DNA of 64,000 bases from CAYRTD01 sp964595055 (lineage in GTDB: Bacteria; Bacteroidota; Bacteroidia; Bacteroidales; GCA-2748055). The notes under the pieces were generated by a model, which saw only the letters and a list, made by a program, of their open reading frames with translations, was not told the DNA's origin and ran no database searches. The stretch is taken from NCBI GenBank assembly GCA_964595055.1, contig CAZQOV010000001.1, positions 1 through 64,000 of the forward strand, given 5' to 3'. Below, in pieces: positions 43,019-51,984 of this stretch. The position numbers were made by a program, and so were the translations under genes. The number at the start of each line of letters is the position of its first letter. The first letter of the stretch is position 1.

Positions 43019-45340
43019 TTAGCGTACTACTCCTTCCATGGTCTTTTCCAGTTCCCGGGCATGTTCAAGGAACTCTTTTGCATTCATTTCCTTGAAAAAG
43101 AGCAAACCATGGGTAGTACGTATTCTCGGACTCTCATTTTGATAAAAATAATCCTTACCCAGAATTAACTGTATATCCTTTAACTGATCCACCCAGATGT
43201 TCTTGGCAAGTTCTGAGAATTTACCATCCAGCATATAACTAGGGAATGAAGCGTCTACCTGGCTCAGATAGCAGTTGGTAAAGGCATTGTCCATTACTGC
43301 GATAGCATTGAGAGACACCGGAACAATTACATTTGCTTCTGCTGCATGAAAGCGGAACCAAACATTTCTATATCCCCAGATCCGCAGTTGGGAAAGGTCT
43401 TCTTCTTTCTGCCAGAGCCTTACCGCTTCAGCTATGGCCTGTAAAACCTTATAATGTGTATCGGGGCCACTCCCTTCCGGATCAAATGCAAGACTGATGA
43501 CGGTAGGCTTTAGTTCTTTTAATTGTTCCAGGATGGGTGCAACATCTCTCTCCCTTTCGGGTTGCTCGGTGAATATATCCCCGGTATAGAAACCTAATCT
43601 CAAATGATGTACGTTCTTCACCTGGAAACCAAAATGAGCCCATACCAGTTCCTCTTCAAACTCTCTTATCATACCTTTAAGTTTCTGGATATGTGGAGGA
43701 TTTTTCTGTCCGTCATAACTGTTTCTCAAAATGGAAAGAATATCATCAATTTTATTTCTTAATTCCATAACATTTTTCACCCCATGAATTTCAGTAATGG
43801 CTCTCACCACCCTGTGGCTTAATCCGCGAATTCTTTCATAAGGTTCACCGGAAGCCACCCTGGTCAGATAATGGTAAACATCCTTGTCCCATTTGTATCG
43901 ATAGCCTTTATGGAAGAAATCAGGGTATTTCGTCATCTGTATTAAATTATTATCCAGAAAATCCTTGGTGTCCATCAGAACATCGATTACAAAATCATTG
44001 GTAACGGCAGTGAATCCGCTGGTCAAAACAGAAAAATGTGCCTGATTGGTTTCTTCTCTTGAAAGCCTGTGAACATGAGGAAGCATTCCCAACATTACAT
44101 CATCATGATGAGGTCCTGTATGATAATACATCTGATTGCTTTCTCCTTCACATCCTTTATTCAATTTGGATTTGATGCTTTCAATAACCTCTTCCACCAT
44201 TTTCAGACTTAGATTCGGATTTAACCTGCAGAAAGGATCACTTTTCAGGTCTTCAATGGTCAGCCGATGAGCATATTTATGCAATCTTTTGCACAGCCCA
44301 AGCACAGCACGTTCGCTTTTTTCCTGGGTCCACTCCCCTTCCTCATAATAATTCTTTACCAGATCGGTAAGTTTTATGGCCGCTCCGCGCGTAAGATAAA
44401 AGCAACTGTTCTTAAGTTTCTGAAGAACAGTCGCCGGGTAAACATTCGTTTGCTCATTCTCAAGTGCATCCTGAATAACATCTGCTTTGGCCTCTCCTGC
44501 CGCAAATATGATGGCAACCGCATCGGGGTTATACGTAATGGTCTCCAGGCCTACGGTAATCGCAAGCCTGTTTTTTGAAACCTCAATTCCCCCCAGATCT
44601 GTTGCTGCCTGAGCCTGGGTCTCAAAATTTGTCGGGGTAAGCCGGGTGGTGGAAAACCGGTCTGATCCTCTCACATTAAAAGCTATATGACCGTCAGGAC
44701 CTATACCTCCGAGGAAGAAACCAATTCCTCCCTTTTCCCTGATTTTTTGCTCATATTCCGTACACCAATCATCGATCATGAAAATTGATTTTTGCTGAAT
44801 CTTTTCCATCGCCCCCTTTGCTTCCCGATACCGTAGGGAAAGATCAACTATATTATCAGGAAACACTTCTGTAAAATGTTTCCCTTCATATAAGGGAATT
44901 TCATCGCAATTGATCAGCAGGGAATTTTTCGGATCCAACCCAAAATCCCTTACATAGAAATTCATAACATAATGGTAAAAACTATTATGCTGTTCAGAGC
45001 TTATGGGATAAAACTCATCAATCTGCACGAAAGAGAGATCTTTTAAAACCGGTTTTTGATCAATCTCAAGTCCGTAATGCTTTCTTAAGGCATTAATATC
45101 TTTTGAATTCCAGTTATCCAAAATATGTTTTGTCCACTTAATAAAGTATTCAGGAGTTTTTCCTGTAGGCAAGCTGATCACACCCTTAGGATTTTCATTT
45201 ACCCATTCCAAAAAACGCAGAGCAGTAAAAAACCCCATCTTGGGAAAATTATCGACTAAAATATAGGGAATATGTGTACTGTAACTATTTTGTTTCGATA
45301 GTTCAAAGAAGCGTTGCTCAACTTTCGATTTGAATTTCAT
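43019..45340 (-). CDS. nagB: Glucosamine-6-phosphate deaminase fused to a PIG-L/LmbE deacetylase-like domain
   Basis: 773 residues. The NagB-like domain (about 1-330) has LPTGKTP at 57-63, VQIDEFYP at 105-112 and GIGPDGHIAFNVRGS at 212-226, the active-site segments. After a helical linker, a PIG-L domain (about 400-680) opens with YYHTGPHHDDVMLG, whose His-Asp-Asp pattern binds zinc in N-acetylglucosamine deacetylases. The pair could deacetylate GlcNAc-6-P and then deaminate GlcN-6-P to fructose-6-P, replacing separate NagA and NagB, although a regulatory role for the second domain is possible. It is 18 bases after the AmpG-like gene in the putative peptidoglycan-recycling operon. Confidence 0.88.
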   Translation of the reverse strand: MKFKSKVEQRFFELSKQNSYSTHIPYILVDNFPKMGFFTALRFLEWVNENPKGVISLPTGKTPEYFIKWTKHILDNWNSKDINALRKHYGLEIDQKPVLKDLSFVQIDEFYPISSEQHNSFYHYVMNFYVRDFGLDPKNSLLINCDEIPLYEGKHFTEVFPDNIVDLSLRYREAKGAMEKIQQKSIFMIDDWCTEYEQKIREKGGIGFFLGGIGPDGHIAFNVRGSDRFSTTRLTPTNFETQAQAATDLGGIEVSKNRLAITVGLETITYNPDAVAIIFAAGEAKADVIQDALENEQTNVYPATVLQKLKNSCFYLTRGAAIKLTDLVKNYYEEGEWTQEKSERAVLGLCKRLHKYAHRLTIEDLKSDPFCRLNPNLSLKMVEEVIESIKSKLNKGCEGESNQMYYHTGPHHDDVMLGMLPHVHRLSREETNQAHFSVLTSGFTAVTNDFVIDVLMDTKDFLDNNLIQMTKYPDFFHKGYRYKWDKDVYHYLTRVASGEPYERIRGLSHRVVRAITEIHGVKNVMELRNKIDDILSILRNSYDGQKNPPHIQKLKGMIREFEEELVWAHFGFQVKNVHHLRLGFYTGDIFTEQPERERDVAPILEQLKELKPTVISLAFDPEGSGPDTHYKVLQAIAEAVRLWQKEEDLSQLRIWGYRNVWFRFHAAEANVIVPVSLNAIAVMDNAFTNCYLSQVDASFPSYMLDGKFSELAKNIWVDQLKDIQLILGKDYFYQNESPRIRTTHGLLFFKEMNAKEFLEHARELEKTMEGVVR

Positions 45341-45358
45341 AGCTCTGAATTTTAATTG

Positions 45359-47224
45359 TTATTTATCATTTTCTTTTTTCCCGAAAGCAGGATCAATATT
45401 TAAAAACGGAATCACAAGAAAACTGGGTATGGTGCAGATCATCACCCATAAAAAGAAATTCTGATACCCTATAATCTCCTGCAACCAACCACTGATCATT
45501 CCGGGAATCATCATTCCCAGTGCCATAAATCCGGTAGTTATAGCGAAGTGAGCAGTTTTGTGCTTACCTTCGGAAACATAAATCATATACAGCATATAGG
45601 CGGTAAATCCGAATCCGTATCCGAACTGTTCAATGGCAATTGAACTGCCAATAATCCAAAGTGAAGATGGCATGTAAAAAGACAAAAACACATACATTAG
45701 ATTTGGTAGATTCATGGCCATAACCATCCACCAGATCCAATATTTCAGACCTCTGCGCGAAGCCGCAATTCCTCCGATGATTCCCCCGAGAGAGAGGGAA
45801 AGCATTCCCATGGTACCGTAAAGTAAGCCCAGATCCCCGGTGGTCAAACCCAGCCCGTTCATTTCCCGGGAGTCAAGAAGAAAAGGAGAAGCCAGTTTAA
45901 CCAATTGAGATTCACCTAATCTGTATACCAGGAGAAATAGTAGGATTACCCCAATGTTTTTTTTCTTAAAGAATTTTACAAAGGTCTCAAGAAATTCACT
46001 TAAAAGGCTTCTTCCTTCTGTTTTATTAGGCTTATCATCCAAAGGCTTGGGTAAAATCAAACGATGATAGAGAAAAAAGACCAAAAATATTATCGCAATA
46101 ATTACGAAGACTATAGTCCAGGCCAGGGGAATATTTCCAGAAAGTCCTTTGAACATGGCTTTTGCATTATCATCCAGTTGAGCATCCAGTTGAAATGCGG
46201 CAAATGCCGGAACATTCCAATTTTCGGAAGTAAATTCATAACGGTAACTTTTAATAAGACCGATACTTTTGTCCCCCCGTTCATGAGTAAAGTTTAAAAC
46301 TATTGTCTCCCCTTTCTCCGGAGGTTTGCTGAGATAAAAATAAGTATACCCAACATTTCCAGCCTTGGATTGCTCAGCTTCCGGAGTATCCCTGTAAAAG
46401 GTTTTTTTAAGAAACCGTTCAAGAGGAGCAGTAAGGGTCCTTCTCCACCATGTATCGCCTTTAGAAACCTGGGCTATTTCTTTCTCTGCTTTATAAAATC
46501 CATTATTTATGTTCCACTGTTCTATTTTTTCCAGTAATTCATTCGTCTTCTCTTTATCTCTTTTTTCGGTGGAGATTTTTATGTCCTTTTCACTTACAAT
46601 GTAAAGGGTTGAGGAATTCGGTGGTATTTTGATGTTCTGAGGTTGAAATTCAAGCTCCCCGGGTTTACTATTTGTCAACGCCTCAACACTCACATTGATC
46701 GGGGGAAGACCGGTTTGGGCTTCAAAATATCCGGCAAAAATAACAAGAAGACCCTGTCCGGTAAGCATGGCAAAACGATAAAAAGTACTTCTGATGCCTA
46801 CAAAGAATGCCTGATCGTGCCTGGATAAACCGAGCATATAGAACCCATCGGCAGCAATGTCGTGGGTGGCAGAACTAAAAGCAAGCAACCAGAAAAAAGC
46901 CAGGGTATATTGAAAAAAGTTCGGAACGGGTATGGTAAATGCAACACCTGCCAGGCCTGCTCCAATAAACAGTTGCATAATTATGATCCAGAAACGCTTT
47001 GTTTTGAAAATATCAACAATCGGACTCCAGAGTGGCTTAATGACCCAAGGAAGGTATAACCAACTGGTATACAGTGCTATATCACTATTAGACACTCCCA
47101 TCCTCTTATAAAAAATAACGGAGAGAGTCATTACAATAACATAAGGAATTCCCTCGGCAAAATAGAGAGAGGGAACCCAGAACCATGCATTCCTTGAATT
47201 GTTTTTATTGGCATTTACACTCAT
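45359..47224 (-). CDS. AmpG-like muropeptide permease (MFS) with a large extramembrane insert
   Basis: 621 residues; usual AmpG-type permeases in the phylum are nearer 430. N-terminal six helices include SLYFAEGIPYVIVMTLSV and SSATHDIAADGFYM, AmpG-type signatures. An insert of roughly 185 residues (about 175-360), hydrophilic and beta-rich, with charged IKISTEKRDKEKTNELLEK, splits the transporter before the second half resumes at PLAWTIVFVIIAIIFLVFF. The insert should face the periplasm by topology count, which is uncertain. AmpG brings GlcNAc-anhydroMurNAc peptides into the cytoplasm. It lies between the SpoIID and NagB-PIG-L genes, spaced 31 and 18 bases. Confidence 0.82.
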   Translation of the reverse strand: MSVNANKNNSRNAWFWVPSLYFAEGIPYVIVMTLSVIFYKRMGVSNSDIALYTSWLYLPWVIKPLWSPIVDIFKTKRFWIIIMQLFIGAGLAGVAFTIPVPNFFQYTLAFFWLLAFSSATHDIAADGFYMLGLSRHDQAFFVGIRSTFYRFAMLTGQGLLVIFAGYFEAQTGLPPINVSVEALTNSKPGELEFQPQNIKIPPNSSTLYIVSEKDIKISTEKRDKEKTNELLEKIEQWNINNGFYKAEKEIAQVSKGDTWWRRTLTAPLERFLKKTFYRDTPEAEQSKAGNVGYTYFYLSKPPEKGETIVLNFTHERGDKSIGLIKSYRYEFTSENWNVPAFAAFQLDAQLDDNAKAMFKGLSGNIPLAWTIVFVIIAIIFLVFFLYHRLILPKPLDDKPNKTEGRSLLSEFLETFVKFFKKKNIGVILLFLLVYRLGESQLVKLASPFLLDSREMNGLGLTTGDLGLLYGTMGMLSLSLGGIIGGIAASRRGLKYWIWWMVMAMNLPNLMYVFLSFYMPSSLWIIGSSIAIEQFGYGFGFTAYMLYMIYVSEGKHKTAHFAITTGFMALGMMIPGMISGWLQEIIGYQNFFLWVMICTIPSFLVIPFLNIDPAFGKKENDK

Positions 47225-47255
47225 AATATAATCTGCTTACCAAAAGATTAAGTAT

Positions 47256-48593
47256 TCAGCTGTAGAGTTTACTGATCTCAGCACCCCGGTAATAATGCCG
47301 GAGGATTTCCTGATGAGAATATCCCTTTTCCCCCATTACGGCTGCACCAATCTGGCACAAGCCAACCCCATGGCCCCAGCCTGCTCCCTTCAGGATAAAT
47401 TTTTCGGGAACCCCCTCTTGTTCTCCCTCTTTTTCAACGATGAATGCCGAACTTTTGAGATGAGAGTCACTTAACCAGCGACGAATAACCAGTTCTTTTC
47501 CAATCACCATTTCTTTCTTCTCACCCTGTATTTTTAACTTTATCAACCTACCGGAATGTCCCCTTTCTAAAGGTACAAGATCCCTTATTCTCCCAAAATC
47601 AATTCCCGAACGCCTGTAAATAAGCTCAGCCAACTTCTTCTGATCATATTGGACTTTCCATCGATAATAGTTCTTTTCAGAGCGATCATAATCATTTAAA
47701 ACCTGTTGGAGAATATTTACATCTTTCGTGTCGCAAAAAGCCGGCGGCGGGTCGATAATGAACTGTTTTACCTGTTCTTCATTCCTGAGATCTCCGGTAT
47801 CAACCGAATCATCTTTATAATCTGTCACAGGGACAAGGTAAGGATGCTCAACGGGTTCCCAGCAGCTTTCAAATCGTTCCGATTTACCTCCGCATGCCTT
47901 TGAATAACGGGTATCGCAAATTTCACCATCAAACGTCAGCACCCTGCCGTATGTTTCATTTACTGCCTCAATCACGCGGGGATTCGTAATCTTGGTTATT
48001 CCCTGGTAACGTTGACAATGATCATCAGCACAAACATGAAACTCCTGATGATCTTCCTTATTGTACCAATATATATACTCCTCTTCTGAAGGATTTAAAT
48101 CCTTTCGAGTATTCGTCTTTTTTTCTCTATCAGTATGGAGCTGGGCCATCAACCAGCTTCTGGAAATAATCGCATGAGCTTTTAAAAGTTCAGGGGAACT
48201 TTCGGCACTCATTTCTGAGGAAATAACACTGATCAAATAGTTTTCGACAGGAATGATATTGATAACCTGAATATCCTCTCCCCTTTGAAACAGTTTAAGC
48301 GCTCCGCGAAATCTCTGAACTTCACTTTGTTCCCAGTGAAAATCAATACCTATAACCACATTACTCATTTCAAAATAATCGGAAGAAATATTACAGGGTA
48401 CAAAAATGACCTTCCGGGTATAATTCAATATTCTATCCTCATTTTTGATGAGGATCTCTCCATTCTTTATTTCAGCTATGCAAGATCCATAACAGTTGGA
48501 AGAAGTACCACTTATTTCAAATTTTCCTGCCAGACGAAATTCAATTCTTTTGGCCTTAAGAATCCCGACCTGAACATTCGGCGAGCTGTTCAT
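47256..48593 (-). CDS. SpoIID/LytB-domain protein without a signal peptide
   Basis: 445 residues from ATG 48593 (TTG 48602 is an alternative). The SpoIID domain covers about 100-440: VENYLISVISSEMSAESS with the likely catalytic Glu127, LLKAHAIISRSWLM, YSKACGGKSERFE, and the closing GWGHGVGLCQIGA. SpoIID is a lytic transglycosylase that cuts peptide-free glycan strands, normally outside the membrane. Here the N-terminus (MNSSPNVQVGILKAKRIEF) is neither basic nor hydrophobic, so the protein looks cytoplasmic, which fits a role on imported muropeptides. It is 19 bases after the GNAT gene. Confidence 0.88.
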   Translation of the reverse strand: MNSSPNVQVGILKAKRIEFRLAGKFEISGTSSNCYGSCIAEIKNGEILIKNEDRILNYTRKVIFVPCNISSDYFEMSNVVIGIDFHWEQSEVQRFRGALKLFQRGEDIQVINIIPVENYLISVISSEMSAESSPELLKAHAIISRSWLMAQLHTDREKKTNTRKDLNPSEEEYIYWYNKEDHQEFHVCADDHCQRYQGITKITNPRVIEAVNETYGRVLTFDGEICDTRYSKACGGKSERFESCWEPVEHPYLVPVTDYKDDSVDTGDLRNEEQVKQFIIDPPPAFCDTKDVNILQQVLNDYDRSEKNYYRWKVQYDQKKLAELIYRRSGIDFGRIRDLVPLERGHSGRLIKLKIQGEKKEMVIGKELVIRRWLSDSHLKSSAFIVEKEGEQEGVPEKFILKGAGWGHGVGLCQIGAAVMGEKGYSHQEILRHYYRGAEISKLYS

Positions 48594-48621
48594 ATGAAAC
48601 AATTTATAAGGTTAAAAAATC

Positions 48622-49524
48622 TTATAGTTCTTTTTCATACCTCCAGAAAACTCTGGTTATTCTGGCCCCTGCATAATAGGAATAAAAATGAATGGGACCT
48701 ACCCAGGGGATAATGCATTTTTCATAGCCTCTTTTTTTCATATCAAAAAGACATTTATACAGTAACACTCCTCCAACCCCTTTTCCTCTCAGGTCAGGAT
48801 GTGTTCCCATTGGGCCAAACCATCCCGTTCCCCTGTTATTTCCATCCCATGCTGAAAAAGCTTTGATGCTTCCCTCTTTCTTCGCAATAAATATTGCAAT
48901 GGGGTCTGTTTTCATAGCCATTTTCACTTCAAATTCCCATAACTTCCACTCCTCTGATAATAACAGCATCAATTCTTCTTCATCTTCATATTCACAGCGT
49001 TGAATATGAATTTCATTCTTCCGCAACTCGTCCTGCTTTTCAGAAACATCCCAGGTGGAATAAGAAAGATCGACTTCCATATTAATGGCTTCATCTTTCT
49101 TTATAAATCCTCTTCTCTCAAAGAAACAAACTGCAGGTGTATATCGTGGATCCACACCAGGCATAAGATAGTTATATGGAGCATCAAATATTCTGAGCAC
49201 AGCAATTCCTGCCATACGTAAATCCTCTTCAAATCTCTGAAGAAGTTCTGAACCCAAACCCTTCGAACGATATTCTTTTTTTACGGCAAATAATTTAATG
49301 TATCCGAAATTCTTGTTTTTAATATTTCTCTGCACCCCCTGCAGGAATCCAACAATTTCTTTATCATTTTCCACGAGGTAAGTAGTATCAGGATTCCAAT
49401 CCGGATCCTCGTAAAGTTTCTCCCTCAGCAAAAATCTCTCAAGGCTGTCATATTCCAGTGCTTCATTTAACAGTACGAATATCTTTTCAAAATCCTGATC
49501 CTTGTATTTGCGGCAGGTGATCAT
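48622..49524 (-). CDS. Tandem GNAT-domain acetyltransferase
   Basis: 300 residues with two GNAT-like domains. The first (about 1-150) has the acetyl-CoA loop YRSKGLGSELLQRF; the second (about 190-300) has LRGKGVGGVLLYKC and ends IPWVGPIHFYSYYAGARITR. Duplicated GNATs often keep one active site. The substrate is unknown; in this operon an amino sugar or muropeptide amine is a reasonable candidate, since PIG-L deacetylation would make free amines. The start ATG 49524 overlaps the preceding DUF4922 gene stop by 4 bases (ATGA). Confidence 0.85.
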   Translation of the reverse strand: MITCRKYKDQDFEKIFVLLNEALEYDSLERFLLREKLYEDPDWNPDTTYLVENDKEIVGFLQGVQRNIKNKNFGYIKLFAVKKEYRSKGLGSELLQRFEEDLRMAGIAVLRIFDAPYNYLMPGVDPRYTPAVCFFERRGFIKKDEAINMEVDLSYSTWDVSEKQDELRKNEIHIQRCEYEDEEELMLLLSEEWKLWEFEVKMAMKTDPIAIFIAKKEGSIKAFSAWDGNNRGTGWFGPMGTHPDLRGKGVGGVLLYKCLFDMKKRGYEKCIIPWVGPIHFYSYYAGARITRVFWRYEKEL

Positions 49525-50474
49525 TTCCTTTCAATTTTTTGGTTTAAAACCTCCATCAGGGACCTGAATTTGTCTTTTGAAAGACTTACCTGTTGAAAGA
49601 TGTCCTCAATATCCTGCTTTCTGATCTTCTCGAAATCTTTCTCAAGAGGAGTAATCATTGTGCCACCATAATCGACAGATGCCGGACTAAGCAGTATATT
49701 CTCCCTGCCCTCTTCAAAAAATTGCCAGGGGCGGTGTTTTTCCCTTAAAAAAACATATACCTGCCATTGACCGGTATAGGTAGAAAGAATATTCATCATT
49801 GGTTCTTTTCCCCCATTAATTTCACTACAGAAATCATATATCATTTGAAAAACTTCACTCAGGTTTTCCCTTTTATCCGATTCAAGAAAAAGAAACCGGC
49901 GAAGACCATCATCTATTCCTGTCACCTTTATTTCTTCAGTTCCCGGGATCACTTTTCCATAATGCTCTTCTAAACTTCTTATTTCCTCAGTAATTGGCAT
50001 CAACCCGAAATTTCCCGCCTGGAAATGAAGGTGATCCGGAGCAGAAGCTCCACAGTTGGGTGCATTATAAAAAACAATCAGTTCTGACAAATCCTGGCTT
50101 ATCTGTAAAAAATCGGAAAAATAATTCTCAATTTTCTGGGGCGTATGTTTTAAATATGAGAGGGTAAAATGTTTTCGAAAAATTGGAAATGGATTACAAA
50201 GAAATTCATATTTGTCAAGGTATAAAACACTTTTTTGCTCAACTGGACGGTTTGTTTCGCAAAGGAAACATGCCCTTTTGTTAATCGAATCTTTATCGAC
50301 TTTTGCAGAAGAAGATGTGATTCGTTCAGGATTGAACTGAACGTTAATTAAAAAATTTTCGAAAGCATACTCCCGGATCCTGGCAGATTCCAGGCCCTCG
50401 AGATTCTTTCGCAGCAAATCCCATTCTTTACTTTGATTCTCAAAGAGTTTATTTATCTTTTTCTGGTAGCTCAT
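49521..50474 (-). CDS. DUF4922-family HIT/GalT-like protein
   Basis: 317 residues from ATG 50474; the earlier in-frame start (50525) would overlap the glycosyltransferase gene by 44 bases. Cys69 and Cys72 (ACFLCE) and the HLHFQ motif (His148, His150, Gln152) reproduce the zinc-binding CxxC and active-site HxHxQ of the GalT/GDP-galactose-phosphorylase branch of the HIT superfamily. Such enzymes move nucleoside monophosphates onto or off sugar-1-phosphates. Its substrate is not known. The position between a glycosyltransferase and amino-sugar genes suggests it makes or breaks an NDP-sugar. Confidence 0.8.
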   Translation of the reverse strand: MSYQKKINKLFENQSKEWDLLRKNLEGLESARIREYAFENFLINVQFNPERITSSSAKVDKDSINKRACFLCETNRPVEQKSVLYLDKYEFLCNPFPIFRKHFTLSYLKHTPQKIENYFSDFLQISQDLSELIVFYNAPNCGASAPDHLHFQAGNFGLMPITEEIRSLEEHYGKVIPGTEEIKVTGIDDGLRRFLFLESDKRENLSEVFQMIYDFCSEINGGKEPMMNILSTYTGQWQVYVFLREKHRPWQFFEEGRENILLSPASVDYGGTMITPLEKDFEKIRKQDIEDIFQQVSLSKDKFRSLMEVLNQKIERK

Positions 50475-50481
50475 GGTATTC

Positions 50482-51948
50482 TCATTCGTTTTCCCTGTTG
50501 AATTTTTGTCGTGCCAGGAGTTCAATCGTCCTGATTCTGTCTTTATAAAAATTATGTGTATTCATGGCTTCAATGCTTAATGCAGCATCCGTGTTGTCCT
50601 CCCATCTGCGACAAAGGTAAACAGGAGTATAGATTCTGCCAATCCGGTATTTTCGGCTAATGGCAAGACCAACGGCATAATCCTCCCCGTAACTCACATT
50701 GGGTATTTTAATTTTTCTCAGTACCGGGGTATAAAATGCTCTTGGGGCACCAAGACCATTTATCCTGAGTGCATTATTCGGACCGTTATCCGGTGTCCAT
50801 TCTTTATGATCGATTATTCCGGGGGGAATTTTCTGTAAATCGAAATTGGTCATTTTGTAGGAGCCAATAACCATGGCACATTTTTCAACAAAGAAAACCT
50901 TGATAATGCTCTCCAGGGTATTCTCATCCAGGTAAAGATCATCACTGTCGAGCTGGACAGCAAACCGGCCGCACTGTTCATTATGAATGGCAAGATTCCA
51001 GCATCCACCAATTCCAAGGTCTTTCCTTTCGGGTATCAGATGGATTAGATCCGCATATGTTTCAGCATAAGCGTTGATAATCTCTGAAGTTTTATCGCTG
51101 GAATGATTGTCTACAATGATGAGATTATATTTGAAAGTAGTCTTCTGATTCATTACCGATTCAATAGCATCGGCAATGGTTCTCTCCCGGTTTCTTACGG
51201 GAACGATCACAGATGCAGTAACCGGAAAATCTCCTTTACTCAAATCCACCTCAGCGAATTCGGGTTCCAGATAGCCTCCCGTTTGTTTGAGAAATGAGGT
51301 GGCAGCCTTTTCCATTTCAATCTGGACTTCTCTGTTTTTCGGATCTACATAATCAAATATTTTTTTCCCTGACGTGCGTAAATCTTCCTGAATAACAGAA
51401 TAAAGGAATTCCGGTATACGGATAAAGGAATTCTCAATACTAAGGGCAAGTCTGAGCTGGTACCACCCGGCAAATTGGAACTCTTCAACCAGATAACTCA
51501 ACGATTTTTTCAGGGCTTGTGTGCGGAAAAACAATACAGGTCCGAAATCAAAATCATCTCTTAAACTGCCGGCCTGATAATCAATAACCGGATGAGCCAT
51601 GGACACTCCCTTACTGATATCCTGATAATCGGAATAAAGCAACCCAGCATCAGTATCTTGCGCAACAGAAAGAAACCGTTCAACAAAAAACTGTCCGGCT
51701 TCAATTTTATTCTCGCTATTAATAAATAAGGTATAGGCTGAATTTGAAGTTTCTATAAGTTTTTTCAGGCTACTGGTACTTTTTATATCAGGAAGATCAA
51801 GACGATCAAAGTTTTCAAATTCGGATGGAAGGGGTTCAGCGGACAAAATTATGATCCTGCTGGTAAGTTTGGAATCTTTCACTTCCTTTAGGAATTGATC
51901 CGAGGCTAAAGCTGTAGCGAGTGGAATAAAGCAATCGATGTTTTGCAT
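50482..51948 (-). CDS. Two-domain family 2 glycosyltransferase
   Basis: 488 residues without membrane segments. Residues about 240-430 form a clear GT2 domain: ASVIVPVRNRERTIADAIES, LIIVDNHSSDKTSEI, and the metal-binding AVQLDSDDLYLDE. The N-terminal part (1-235) looks like a second, degenerate GT-A fold (TLFINSENKIEAGQFFVERF, AGLLYSDYQD). The acceptor is unknown. It is 36 bases after the GHL10 gene and 7 bases before the DUF4922 start, so both are probably made together and may work as an NDP-sugar maker and user. Confidence 0.85.
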   Translation of the reverse strand: MQNIDCFIPLATALASDQFLKEVKDSKLTSRIIILSAEPLPSEFENFDRLDLPDIKSTSSLKKLIETSNSAYTLFINSENKIEAGQFFVERFLSVAQDTDAGLLYSDYQDISKGVSMAHPVIDYQAGSLRDDFDFGPVLFFRTQALKKSLSYLVEEFQFAGWYQLRLALSIENSFIRIPEFLYSVIQEDLRTSGKKIFDYVDPKNREVQIEMEKAATSFLKQTGGYLEPEFAEVDLSKGDFPVTASVIVPVRNRERTIADAIESVMNQKTTFKYNLIIVDNHSSDKTSEIINAYAETYADLIHLIPERKDLGIGGCWNLAIHNEQCGRFAVQLDSDDLYLDENTLESIIKVFFVEKCAMVIGSYKMTNFDLQKIPPGIIDHKEWTPDNGPNNALRINGLGAPRAFYTPVLRKIKIPNVSYGEDYAVGLAISRKYRIGRIYTPVYLCRRWEDNTDAALSIEAMNTHNFYKDRIRTIELLARQKFNRENE

Positions 51949-51984
51949 AATAGATTATTCAATTTGCCGGTTAAAATAAAGTAC

